NCBI RefSeq assembly: GCF_052857255.1
Contig: NC_135500.1
Coordinates: 101,331,394-101,395,393 of the forward strand
Direction of reading: 5' to 3'
From: Amblyomma americanum
Taxonomy: Eukaryota > Arthropoda > Arachnida > Ixodida > Ixodidae
Length of the DNA stretch: 64,000 nucleotides
Part shown: positions 46,928 through 57,381 of the stretch, in pieces
How the letters are laid out: each line of letters opens with the position of its first letter
Position numbering within the stretch: the first letter of the stretch is position 1
Made by a program: the position numbers and the translations under genes
The notes under the pieces: generated by a model
What the model was told of the DNA's origin: nothing
The model's input: the letters and a program-made list of their open reading frames with translations, nothing else
Database searches by the model: none

Positions 46928-49372
46928 TTAAGACACCGCCTCAAAGTCGCGGACGACGTTTTTCATGTCTCCTCGTTGACGTTCCGTCAAACGTGGCTCT
47001 CTGTCGATTGAATTTAGCAGCTCATTCGCTGCTTGCTCGTCCTCATGTGGGATATAAGGTATGTCTGAGATCTCTTCCTCTGGCATGTTCAGCGACACTT
47101 TAACCATGGCCTGACGCTGCACATAAGGCTTCATCAAATTACTGTGGATTATCCGATTGTGTTTGTTCTTAAATTTTACCTCATAGTTGGTGTCCGAAAG
47201 CTTGGACACCACCTTAGCTGGCCCGTCGCATTGCACCTCAAGTTTGTTCCTTTTTGACGGACGCAGCAACATCACCTGGTCGCCAGGTTGAAAGGTGCAC
47301 TTGCGTGCCGATATGTCGTAGTACACTTTAAACAGTGACTGCGCTGCTCTGACATTTGCTTCCACGAGGTCTCTGGTTTTCGCAAGTCTTTCCAGTAGCT
47401 TCAGGACGTATTCCACTACACAGGGATCCTTTCCGTAACCCTCCCATGACTCCCTCAGCATGCGCAACGGGGTCCTCAAGTCACGCCCGTAGACTAGTTC
47501 AGCGGGGCTAAATCCTGTGCTTTCGTAGGGGACGGATCTCATTGCAATGTGTGCTGCTGGAATGCATCCTTTCCAATCTCCCTTATGCTCAAAACACAGA
47601 TACCTAACTATCCACTTTAGCACTGAGTGCATACGCTCTACTGGATTTGACTGAGGGTGGTGAATGGAACTGCGGAATATTTTAATCCCACACCGTTCAA
47701 AGAACGTTGTTGTCAAGCAGCTTGTGAACACGCTCCCTTTATCGCTTTGTATATCTGCAGGGAACGCCACGCGTAAGAAAATTGACACAAGGGCATCAAC
47801 AACACATTCGGAACATAGCACCTTGAAGAGAATGGCCTCGGGAAATTTGGTTGCCACGCAAAGTGAGGTCATAATGTAGCTACAACCAGAGTTGGACGCT
47901 GGCAGTTGGCCGACAGTATCTATTACAAGACACCGAAACTGTTCTGTAATCATGGGAACTAGTGTCATGGGCGCTTTCCATTTATCCGTCGACTTGCCGA
48001 CCCGCTGGCAGGTGTCGCAACATCTAACAAGCTGTTCCACATCTTTCCAGCAGCGAGACCAGTAATATAAGTGGGCTAATTGAGCTTTCGTTTTCGTTAT
48101 TCCCAGGTGGCCCGCCCATGCATTTCCGTGTGCGAGCTCTAGAAGCTGCCGCCGGCCCTTCTCAGGCACCAGGAGTTGCTCATATGCGCGTCCCTTTGAG
48201 TCGCAGTATTTTTGGTACTGAAGGCCTGATTTTTTGTGAAAGGTGATGTTCTTTTGTCGACTCCCTCTCACTATATTTCTTAGAGCTCTTAACGATGGGT
48301 CGCTTTTCTGCTCTGCAATGGGTGCTCTCCTATCAACCTTAGTCAACTCCTGCCAGCAAGTCGAAGCAGGTGTTAGTTTCGAACCCTTCGCGTTGGTTCC
48401 TGTTGCCCCATTCTCTACGGAATCGCCAGTTCCTTGGATTTCATGAGGTACCGCTGGTTCGGGAACACCTTCATGGTCATGCTCATGCTGTTTAGACGGA
48501 GCAGTTTTCCTGCAAGAATCCCCCGGCTGGTTGGGAGAATGGTTCGGTGCCTGCTCATTTATTGGAGCGCAGTCGAGTTTCTTTGCGAGCTCTCGCGCTC
48601 GAGAGCGTGTTAGCGCCATGGAAGCCAAGCCCGAGGTGAAAGAGAGCACTTTCTTTTTCAGCTGCTGTTCGGATTTATTCGAAAAAAGGTAGGACAAGTG
48701 TGTCGGCAAGTTTGCGCTAACTGCCGCTTCTGTATCTAGCTTGCCAAAATTCCGTTCTAGAGTCACCTTCGCTATAGGCAAGCATGCACTCTGTTCTTCG
48801 GCGACCTGCTTAATCCAGGCGCATTCGCCGGTGTAGTCCGTGGAGGAAACACAGGACGGGTGAGCAAAATCCATGGTAGCCGCTGAATCCCGCAGTGCTC
48901 TGAATGTTTTGCCATTTATTACCACGTCGCGCATGTATGGCTCCAGCAATTTAAGGTTTTCCTCCGACTCTTGCATGCACGCGAACGCCATCTTTTGCTG
49001 TTTGCATTTCAATGAGATGTAACCCTCCTTGTTGCAAATATAGCAGACAATTGGCTTTCGCGCTTCAAACGCGCGAGCTCCAGGTGCCTGCTGTTTCGGT
49101 GAATCGGCAGATTTGGGTGCCTCAATCTTTCTTTCGCTACCTCTTCCTTTTGATCCCACATCCTCTGCTTGGTGATCCCTTCGTGCTGGTGGCACCCTTC
49201 GGTCAGGGATTCTCTTTAAATAGGTTTCTCCCTTTCCTAACCTGTTATCGTACCCTGCCATGCTTTGGAGGTTTCGGCGAACGTAAAACTCGTCTGCGAG
49301 CTGTGCCAATTTGTTTAGGTCTATATCTGTTCGCCTATCTTGCAGCCATATCCTCAGATCTTCTGAATCGCG
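46928..49372 (-). pseudogene. Gypsy zinc knuckle, protease and integrase
   Basis: Open for about 815 codons on the minus strand; the numbering here counts from 49309. Knuckle: CYICNKEGYISLKC at residues 89-102, with Tyr in place of the conserved His. Protease: RALRDSAATMDFAH at 138-150, where the family has D-S/T-G. A long linker follows. Integrase zinc finger: HGNAWAGH at 394-401, with the Cys pair CDTC at 431-434. Catalytic core: D464 (VIDTVGQLP), D523 (QSDKGSVF), E558 (NPVERMH). GPY/F-like C-terminal module: CDGPAKVV at ~695 and HSNLMKPYV at ~722. The RT frame follows directly. Asp-523 and Glu-558 are one residue closer than the usual D-X35-E. Confidence 0.88.
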
Positions 49373-50270
49373 CTATAGTACTGCTCTAGTGCGATACACT
49401 CCAGTACCTTGTAAGGACTTCCGTGCACCTCAGTGATCTTAATCCACTAGTTTAATTTGACTTTAAGCCGGTACGCGAAGACAGTAGGCGGCTCTCCCCC
49501 TTTCTTTGCCTGCCTGAATCGCTGCCTAATGGCTTCAGCTGAAAGCCGGTACTTTCTAAGCAGTGCGCTCTTTACCTTTTCGTAGTCATCACACTCTTCC
49601 TGTGAGAGACGAGCCACCACTCCGGCCGCCTCGCACGGAAGGAGAGGAAGTAACTTCTCCTACCAAGCGTTCTTGTCGATGTGCACCTTCCCGCATGCAC
49701 GGTAGAAATTTACCGAAAAGAGTGAAATATAGCCTCCCACGCGGTACGATGAGATGAGATTCTGCAATCTCTCCCTCCCTTGCTCCTCTACCGAAGCTAC
49801 AGGGCTCAGACGCGCCATGTTCCCTCCGTTCGACGCGATTTCGAGGTCCTTTATTTTTCGAGCTTGTTCTCTCCCTTTTTCCTCTGCCGTACGGACCTCC
49901 CGTCTCTCTTGAGCCAACCGAAGCTCTTCTTTTTCTTTCTGCTCGCACAACCCCCGTTTCTCTTGAGCCAAACGAAGTTCTTTTTCTTTCTGCACGAACG
50001 ACACCCGTCTTTCTTGAGCCAACCGAAGTTCTTTTCTTTCTACTCGAACGACACCCGTCTTTTTTGAGCCAGCTGAAGCTCTTCTTTTTCTTTCTTGCGT
50101 CCAACAATTGTTTCCAAAGCCTCGTCGACCTCCTTAGTAGTCACCTCTTCCTGCCGCATAACCTCGAAAATTTATTTTTTTCTTTTCGCAGAACGTAGCG
50201 AAATCCCCAGCTCCTGGCAAATTTCGAGCAGCTCCTGCACTTTTAACTTCTCCATCGTGATTTCCACCAT
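49373..50270 (-). pseudogene. Gypsy gag (capsid), frameshifted
   Basis: The start is at ATG 50270, or the ATG at 50255 that gives MEKLKVQELLEICQELGI, the usual tick-gypsy Gag beginning. After a frameshift at an A-rich run (about 50180) it continues EEVTTKEVDEALETIV. A repetitive coiled-coil region follows (LRLAQE[RK]R reiterated, 49880-50080). The capsid region (about 49640-49400) has SQEECDDYEKVKSALLRKY, RLSAEAIRQRFRQ and LECIALEQYY, a SCAN-like capsid fold. A further frameshift near 49370 leads into the frame that carries DLRIWLQDRRTDIDLNKLAQ and the zinc knuckle. Confidence 0.75.
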
Positions 50271-50495
50271 GCGTTAGCAAGCCCACTAAAACAAAAGCCC
50301 TAGCTTGAAGTGGAAAAAACAGTTTCCCTAAATCAATTTCCCCGACAACAGGAATCTGCACCTAGCATCTGCCTGTGCTAGAACGGTCTGGCGAAATGAA
50401 CGGAAAACATTGGGCTCTCACCCTGAAAGGCATAGCTGACGCCCGTCAGTCCTGTAGCTTCCGAGGTCCGTTGGAACCGGTAACTTCACGTGAAC

Positions 50496-50514
50496 GTCCC
50501 ACAGCTGCCATCCA
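50496..50514 (-). promoter_or_regulatory. Primer binding site (tRNA-Leu type, degenerate)
   Basis: Two bases inside the 5' LTR, the minus strand reads TGGATGGCAGCTGTGGGACG. The intact version at 2191-2208 (minus TGGTGGCAGCGGTGGGAT) is the complement of ATCCCACCGCTGCCACCA, the 3' end of cytosolic tRNA-Leu of the AAG/TAG type. The element's own copy has substitutions and a 1-bp insertion. Confidence 0.7.
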
Positions 50515-50516
50515 GT

Positions 50517-51379
50517 TGTTGGGATTCATGTAGCGTGACTGGGCCGTAGTAGGGACGAGGACGATCGGAGAAAGAAAACTGGGAAAACTTTATACAAAGA
50601 CTGTTTACATAATGTACAAGTAGGGCAATTGAGAGTGCTTCTCAGTAAAGAGGGCTTCTCAGCAGACGGGAGTCTCTGGTATCTCTCAAGAGGGGGGCTC
50701 TCTTCTCGTACCAAACCAGCTGCTCCTTAAATACTCTTCATATTCCTCAGATCCCTAGCTGGCGAATATAGTTCGAAGAATGATGTCCGATCACACGATG
50801 GCACTTATGGTACTGCCCACGGCAGGGCGGTCCTGACGTTCTCTCGCAGCTGGGTCGAGGGAAAGAGAGCAGGACCCGGTCACGTTGTGGTCCACGCGGC
50901 CTCCAGGTGGGCGCGCACGTGTGTCCGGACCGCGCCCATGTGGACCCGGAAGGCGCCTGCGTGACACAGGAATGCAGGCGGTCTCCCAGCAGGGGTTGAA
51001 ATATCTTGTACTGGTGACCGTATCTCGGAACCTCTGTCGAAGGTGCAGCACTCGGGCAATTGCTCAGCCCCAGCGTGACCGAAGGGGACCACGCTGATAC
51101 CGCACTTCGTCGTCTGAGGACCGGAATGAATACGTGGGGACGCTATGGTCGTCGCGGCTTCTGGCATTCCTTAACGAATACGTGGGGACGCTATGGTCGT
51201 CGCTGTTTCCGGCATTCCTGTTCGAACACGTGGTGACGCTATTATCGTCGCTGCTTCCGGCATTCCTGCAGCCACGTCTCCCCCAGAGGGCTCACCCACC
51301 TTCGCTGTGGTCCTCAGGGAATCCTCCCTATGTCCAAATTCGCCCAACTCAACAGCAGGAAGGAAGCGCGAACACAACA
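50517..51379 (-). repeat. 5' LTR
   Basis: 863 bp, colinear with 43944-44808, with TG...CA ends (TGTTG...CAACA) on the minus strand. It has three 48-49-bp internal tandem units at about 51125-51280. It lacks the 41-bp terminal extension seen at the 3' LTR. Numerous substitutions relative to the 3' LTR show the insertion is not recent. Confidence 0.88.
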
Positions 51380-51610
51380 GCCTGTAAGTCGTGGCAGCCG
51401 AACAGGGTCGCCTCCCGGTCTTCCCGGGTTGGGTTGGGGATTGGGGGCATTGCCCGGTGGGAGGGGCAGGTTCGCGCCATGTGATAGGTGTCACAAGAAA
51501 CCGCACCACAGTGCGGGCAGCTGCTGCTAAAGGAGGGGTGAAAGTGTTTTATGGCTACCGGGCACAGCAATGTACTCGATAGAAGGCGGAGAAGGTTTGG
51601 TGTATAGCTG
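51380..51610 (-). mobile_element. Host LINE, upstream part (right of the gypsy insertion)
   Basis: The minus strand encodes CPHCGAVSCDTYHMARTC (zinc motif) and then REDREATLFGCHDLQ, where the gypsy element begins. The related copy at 53950-54925 has REDREAALIGCLYQTALQAL, confirming the family. The 5' part is not recognisable beyond about 51610. Confidence 0.75.
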
Positions 51611-51839
51611 TTTATCGGTGTTGATGAACCTTAGCTGATGCGTTTCGTGCTCCGTTCCTGCGCTCGGCCATTTACATGACTAGCTCACTGCCGGTGTATC
51701 CCGCACGTACGACCGGGTACGGTGTCACTTCTTTTGACAAGACCATTACAATTTCGTGCGTCGATAGGTCACCGCCTGCGATCTGTACCTGTCAACATCG
51801 GAAAAAACTGTCACTGTAGCCGGCTGGTTATCCTCAACT

Positions 51840-52870
51840 TAAGGCATTACTTATGAGACTTCCTAACCCGTCTGCCTCGACTTTCATAGCCCTTTTCCAA
51901 CATCGAGTTCAAGCTATAAGTGCATGGTCGTTGCCACTGACTATTCAGCAAGATACGGAATCACGTATGTGTTTTCTTACAAGTTACGCTACCTATGTTG
52001 CGGATTTTCCTCTGCTAGACGTCATCCTTTACCATGACGCTGCACGAAAATTCGACATAGTGGCTAGCGCACAAGGTACACATACACAAAAATAATTCAG
52101 ATAGCACAAACGTAAGGTCTAATTTTTTGTGTGTGTCTACCTTGTGCGCTAGCCACTATGTCGAATTATAGCCACCAACTAGCCCAGTCAAGAAAGAGCC
52201 TTGGCTCCACGACCATTCCTCACCGACCGAGGGCGTCGCTACATTTTATCCAGAGTCGTAGACGACCGTCTCCCCTACTGTTCCACATAGCAAAACTCAA
52301 TACAGCCTGTCATTCCCAGACTAATGACTTCACCGAAAGCTTGAAACGGCATTGATAGACATGCTTTCTCTCTATGTCTGTTCCCACCATTGGGATTGGG
52401 ACGTTGCGCTCCATTATGTCTTATTTCCTCACAATTCTTTCCTCCGCTGCATGGCTGCATTTTCATATTTCTCTCTTATGATCGAACAGCACTACCAATG
52501 TCCCTTCGACACGCCGTTACCGCCTGTTGTCTCCGCGACCACACATTACGCCCCTGGAAGCAATCGCACGAGCCGATGTGACGCGCAAAGTTGCCCGCGC
52601 CCGCATCTCTTTTACGCACATCTACCAGAGGTCAAGTTGAGATCGCCGACATCGGTGTGTCCAATTTACTCCAGGGTGTTTCTTCCTGCTGTGGTGTCTC
52701 GGCCTCTGCGTCGGACTCTGAAAAGCTTCTCTCATCCGCTTACAGCGTCCCATACAGCGTGCTCTCTGTCAGGCGACCGGCGTGACTGTCCAGATTGCCC
52801 TCTAGATTCTCCGACGTCGTCCACCCCCCTGCGACTGACGTCTTACATGTAGTTCCCCTCAAATTGTACC
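51840..52870 (+). pseudogene. Second gypsy element: integrase remnant
   Basis: Plus strand, several frame changes. DFHSPFPTSSSSYK holds the first catalytic Asp, followed by MVVATDYSARYGITYV. Then come DVILYHDAARK and, after a 119-bp hairpin insertion, TDRGRRY (second Asp). CHSQTNDFTESLK follows (HPQTNG-x-TER region, with Arg of TER changed to Ser), then DMLSLYV and WDVALHYVLF. A C-terminal QFTPG and a GPY-like segment end near 52800. This is the ordinary gypsy type of integrase, unlike the one at 46928-49372. No LTRs were identified. Confidence 0.75.
52049..52167. repeat. 119-bp hairpin insertion inside the integrase remnant
   Basis: The 28 bp at 52049-52076 are a perfect inverted repeat of 52140-52167. 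The arms begin AATTCGACATAGTGGC and their symmetry continues imperfectly through GTACACATACACAAAAA / TTTTTTGTGTGTGTCTAC. The loop is about 30 bp. The integrase reading breaks at this unit (DAARK before, TDRGR about 50 bp after). Confidence 0.8.
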
Positions 52871-53949
52871 ATGCACCAGTTGCACGCTCCACTTAGCACC
52901 ATAAGGCGCTTTTGCCACCAGGGGTCGTCTCATGGCTGTTGGTGAGGACAACAATAAGGACGAAGGCTGCGCTCGTGCGTGGAAAGCGTGGAGGAATAAG
53001 TGTATTGTTCGTGCTGGGCGCTGCTTGCCCCCAGTTCGGCTGCGCCAGTATCAGCTATACACAAAAAGCCGTGCGGTGTACAATCTCCCTGCATGTTAAA
53101 GAATACTACGTTCTGGAGCCTCCACTGCAACATCCTTCATTCGTAGGTGCAGCTTCTAGTCGTTAATCCACTCTTCACACATGTTCTCCCATAACGTGAT
53201 TGCGCTACACCATGTGCAAACTAGTCAGTTGGAACTACAGAGTTGCACGAGTTTGTGTGCATGTATGTGTGTTTGTGTGTGTGTTTGTTGGGGGCACAGC
53301 ACGAAATAGCAAAATTTGAAATTTGTAATTCATCACATTTAGACGTACTGAACAGAACAGTTCTGAAGCGCTACTCACAGCGTAGTATATTTGTTTCGCC
53401 CAAGTTCCATATGGACTATTACATTGGCCACCTCTCTAGTACATTCAACTTCCGTGGCACTTAACTGGTGCTTTACTCTTGAGAACGGAATAATACGAAG
53501 CTTTGCAGCGCACGATCAGACGCATTCCGCAATCCATAATCCTCCATCTGCTATAAGAAGCTCCTACTCCAATTGCTGCAATACACCGCCGCACTGTGTT
53601 AAATTTGTCGCTACATCTGCCTTGTTAAGCCATGGACAAAAACTGAGGCGCCCCCGAGAGAAAGCAGCAATCAGAATTTTAACGACTTTAATTATGCTAG
53701 GAGTTCAACAAGGTTTTAATGTGCAAAGCTTGCGAATTTTAATTGTGACTAAACACTTCTAAAGTGGCCAGGACCATCCGAACCCTTCTACCAAAAATAT
53801 TTCTGAGAAGCCATTAGCATGGTCTTTATAACCTATTCTTCCTAAGTGCACTGAAGAAGGAGCGTTACCTATAGAATCAGGCATCAAGCCAATTACCGTT
53901 TACCTTCGATACGTCTAACCTATATACAATGTCATGCATACCAAGTCCG
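52871..53949. other. Unassigned sequence downstream of the integrase remnant
   Basis: May include LTR remains of the same gypsy copy, but no repeat partner is in the window. A short (TGTGTTTG)-type tract lies at 53255-53290. No other feature. Confidence 0.4.
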
Positions 53950-54925
53950 ACGCGAAAGCGGATTGAAAACGCCTACATTTCTTCGAACATCCTAAGAGCA
54001 TGAGAGGCAGTGAGTGGTCGATGCTCTTGTACAATCCCAAATGCTGACGTTTGTGTCAGAAAAGACGGCAGGCCATTGCAGAACGCACTCTCGTCCACGT
54101 CCGCATGCTGTGAAATCTGCCGCCTGCAAACAGCGGCTGGCATAGTGGATCGCTATGCTGCGTACTGTGGTCTCTACTGCTCACATCAATCCTTATCGCA
54201 ACCCACGCAGTGTTAGCAATCGACCTTACAGCCTCGCACCGTCAATCTAAATTCATCTTATTCCACTCGCGAGGGGCCGGTCGGAATTATGAGCTGAGCT
54301 GGATAACGCCTACAGCGCAAGGAATACTTCGAAGAGCAGCTCGGAATCAGGAGCCCGCGTTCCTATTTATCATTTGGACTCCAGGACACCAGGTCTTACC
54401 AGGGAATGAGGCCGCCAACTCGACCACCCGCGCACTCACTAACCGGGCCCCTGATATAGACCCTACCGATGGGGATTAGGACATCTGTCCTCTTTTAACA
54501 TTCAAAAATATATCCTCTCATTACCGGGACTTGCACCGCCAGTGCCCGGCTCCTTTCAAGGGGCTAGAGAAAGCGGAAGAAGGAATACATCTTAGACTCT
54601 ACCTTAGACTCTTAGACTATAACACTCTATTGTGCCAGGAAGTACTCAAACATTTCGCCTTATCCTTCTCTGGCCTCTGCTCATTTTGTGGTCTGGGCAT
54701 GCCAGCAAAATCCCCCTAACCCATTCCAATAGCCGAGAGGACAGGGAAGCCGCCCTAATCGGCTGTCTGTACCAAACGGCCCTGCAAGCCCTGGATCAGC
54801 GAGCTCGAGTTCCGGTCCAGACCAACTGGGTCACTGAATAAAGGACCCCACCTAGTATTGTAAGGGCAGCAGCCCACTAGTGGCTGCTTCCCTGACAACC
54901 TCTCTGTAAATAATAAATAATGCTT
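53950..54925 (+). mobile_element. RNase H LINE 3' portion
   Basis: The same family as the LINE hosting the gypsy element. In shifting frames: an RNase H region (about 54020-54440) ending PGHQVLPGNEAANSTTRALT, then LDYNTLLCQEVLKHF, CSFCGLG, REDREAALIGC and ALDQRARVPVQTNW with a stop at 54839-54841. The 3' UTR ends in AATAATAAATAATG at about 54908-54922. The truncated and decayed copy has at least four frame breaks. Confidence 0.65.
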
Positions 54926-55495
54926 TTCACCGCCCCCTCAGTGAAGATTGCCAGCTTGCTTCAGCCCGAGGCTCAACAACCTTGCTTTGTGTATCTGGAG
55001 CTTTTGCTGGAAAGGGGCTCGTCATCATCATAGAGTTCAGTCGGGCGCCCTACACATGCATACGTCGCTTGTGGTGCAGCAAAGCATTTCTGTCCACTTT
55101 AAAGTTCCGTGCTGCGCCACGAGTAGCGAGCTTAGCTTCGTGAACATTATTGATCAAAAGCAAATTCTTGAGAAAACCATTTTTTTACATAATTAAGTGT
55201 AATATGTGACGAAGACAACCTATATGGATGGCGTGGGGATGAAAGCAAGGCACAAATTTATTATGCCTTGCATATGGCATGGGAACGAAAGACAAACCAA
55301 TGTAAAGAGCCAACAAAGATTTTCACGTTTATTGAATTTGAGGACATTTAACGAGCTCATACGCATGAGGAAAGGTTCACAGTGAGATAAAGGTACCTAT
55401 ATGAAATTACAGTCACCAAAGTACTAAAAAATCTAAACTGTAGTTTAGTAGAAAGATATCTGACGCCAACTAGGTTAACTTTTGAAAAACACTAC
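54926..55495. other. Unassigned sequence
   Basis: Nothing recognised. It precedes the hammerhead-like motif. Confidence 0.4.
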
Positions 55496-55527
55496 GTTTC
55501 GGGACCGGCTCGGTCCCTCCTTCCCGG
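55496..55527 (-). ncRNA. Degenerate hammerhead-ribozyme-like motif (possible Penelope-like element relic)
   Basis: The minus strand reads a perfect stem-loop (GGGACCG, loop AGC, CGGTCCC; 55517-55501) followed at once by GAAAC. This is the stem II-GAAA portion of a hammerhead ribozyme. The CUGANGA half of the core, expected just before the stem, is only loosely matched (CCGGGAAGGA), so catalytic activity is unlikely. Penelope-like retroelements characteristically carry such ribozymes. No RT or GIY-YIG domain was recognised nearby. Confidence 0.4.
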
Positions 55528-56149
55528 TGTGACTACGGGCGAGGCGCAGCTTGGCTTTTTAAGCCCTCGTGTTGAATACCTCCGAATTTTTTCTGGTTTC
55601 TGTTTCTCAAATATTAACTCGGTTGGCGTCAGTCATCTTTCTACTAAATTAATTTTCCCAACCAGACAGACTTCGGTCAAATGTTTTCTTTTGAGTCAGA
55701 ACTGGAGTTACATGGGGCGGTCGCTCCATATTCGAAACAGCACAGAACAGGGCATAGGAAGGGAAAAGAAAGGCGGCTATGACGATACGCGCCCTAGAAC
55801 TCCCCCCTTGTCCTTTGCTTCGCGGTGCTCTGGGTAACTTTTCGAATACTATGAAATATCATGCCAATGAATCTTAACATTACTGCTTACTCCAGAAGCG
55901 ATATCATTTGGCAAAAATAAAAGAAATATTACTAGCAATATGCACCTGACTAACCATAAAACATTACAATAGAAAGTAAAAATGGCTCCCGGTTTAGCAG
56001 TGCTAAGCACAAAATATCGAGCGAAAGCATGGTTTTTTTGCTGGTGGACACCAGTGCCATGCAGCTCAAAGCACAACTTATGTGCCAACTGACCCAGGGT
56101 GTCAGTTATGCGCCTTTGCATTTCTTAAAATCAAGGCAGTCTAAACCTT
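55528..56149. other. Unassigned sequence
   Basis: No recognised gene. It may belong to the same element as the preceding hammerhead-like motif, which cannot be shown from this window. Confidence 0.35.
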
Positions 56150-56320
56150 GCGCTGGTATATTGCAATGTTTTGGTGTAAAGACGGAGGAGGCCCCGGTCA
56201 AACGAGCCCGAGCCGCGGTGGTCGCCATTGGGCTCCTGTAATGAAGAGCCCACCAAGTGATTACGAGAGGTGGCCCCTTCCTGGCCGCCTCAAACTTCCT
56301 CCCTGTAATATACCTGTAAT
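56150..56320 (+). mobile_element. RNase H LINE extreme 3' end
   Basis: Encodes the C-terminus EEAPVKRARAAVVAIGLL and a stop at about 56239-56241, comparable with VGRARVAATATGVPK at 43845. The 3' UTR contains CTGTAATAAAGTTTTC. Only about 170 bp of the element is present. Confidence 0.6.
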
Positions 56321-57121
56321 AAAGTTTTCAGATAGAGAGTACATGGTAGTTAGGTATTAGTACTACCGGAAACGAAAACTTAGAAGAGATTCATATACAT
56401 ATATCATTACTTCATGAAGTTAAATAAGCATCGTTCACTTGCCCATTTTTTCTAGCTTTTGTTCCTTTTTCATTTCAAGAATTACCTTGAAATTAACATT
56501 TCTCTAAACCCTAGCCAGTATTTAAGCTCCGCTGCTTGTTTGCAAAGCTTTTCTAGCGCGCTCTCGTGGAAACCAATTTCCACCTGCCCAGCATACGCTA
56601 TGTCAAATATTCGCAACATTCATGAGATTAGAAAAGGCGCACAACCAGTCATTCTGTAAGCACATTTTCTTTGAAACTCTCCTGTATTATCACTTGACTT
56701 AGGGTGATTCGAATGATGCGGGAATAGGAAGCGACTTTAATGGCTCACGGCCAGCTACTTTCTTTATCTGATGTATCTTTGAGGCGATATGGGGCATTAG
56801 GTCAAATGGCATCGTGCATTAGGCACACTGTTCCTCATATCCTTGTCCGAATGTAAACAGGTGTCTTACGCAGTTATTTTATCAGGTGCTTGTCTGCTGG
56901 CCCCTTGGATATTGGCTCCGTTGCTCAACCAAGCAACAGAAGATAAATGGAGGCCAGTAGAAATCACTGGGCTTAAAGGCACACACTGAATTTGCACCTA
57001 GTGCTGGCACCGCATTTCGCCCATTAGCAGGCAAGGGCGTTAAACCATTTAAACAGGAAAAAACTCTTGTGAAATAACTTTTGAAGAAGCGACGCTATGC
57101 ACCTGGTAGCTTAGCGCAACG
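56321..57121. other. Unassigned sequence
   Basis: Nothing recognised. Confidence 0.4.
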
Positions 57122-57131
57122 GTTATGATAT

Positions 57132-57371
57132 TTATAGTTTTGGTTATGAGGGTTTAACGTCCCGAAGCTACTCAGGCTATTTGGCACGCCGTTAGTGAAG
57201 GCCTCCGGATAGTTGGACCACCTGGGGTCCTTTAACCTGAACTGACATCGCAGAGTACGCTGGCATCTAGCATTTGGCCTCCATCGAATTGTGTCTGCCG
57301 CGGCTGGAATCTAACCAGCGTCTTTCGGGTCAGCAGCCGAGCGCCATAGCCACTGATCCACCGTGGCGGCT
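57132..57371 (-). repeat. Ruka-like SINE with 10-bp target duplication, minus strand
   Basis: A full-length copy. The tRNA-like head is at 57371 (complement of CCACCGTGGCGGC and of the box A/B sequences) and the 3' end at 57132 (complement of GGGTTTAACGTCCC). It is flanked by GTTATGATAT at 57122-57131 and 57372-57381. Confidence 0.88.
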
Positions 57372-57381
57372 GTTATGATAT

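Larger units (their letters stand above)
43903..51379 (-). mobile_element. Ty3/gypsy-type LTR retrotransposon with integrase upstream of RT (gmr1-like order)
   Basis: 7,477 bp on the minus strand, flanked by the 4-bp duplication GCCT (43899-43902 and 51380-51383). In element order: 5' LTR (51379-50517), tRNA-Leu-type primer site, Gag (from 50270), zinc knuckle, protease, integrase, RT and RNase H (to 45533), an untranslated stretch, and the 3' LTR (44808-43903). The integrase precedes RT, and nothing integrase-like follows RNase H. That arrangement is known in the gmr1-like lineage, whereas canonical Ty3/gypsy has RT-RH-IN. Broken by frameshifts in gag and four in-frame stops in pol. No envelope gene is seen. 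Confidence 0.88.

Noticed and set aside
46928..49309. A real 793-residue host protein starting at 49309
   Set aside because: The first codon is TTG inside a longer open frame. The content is retrotransposon knuckle, protease and integrase, so it is part of gypsy pol.
49589..50107. 172-codon minus frame rich in Lys/Arg/Ser
   Set aside because: It is an out-of-frame reading of the gag coiled-coil repeats; the LAQERR-type frame is the family frame.
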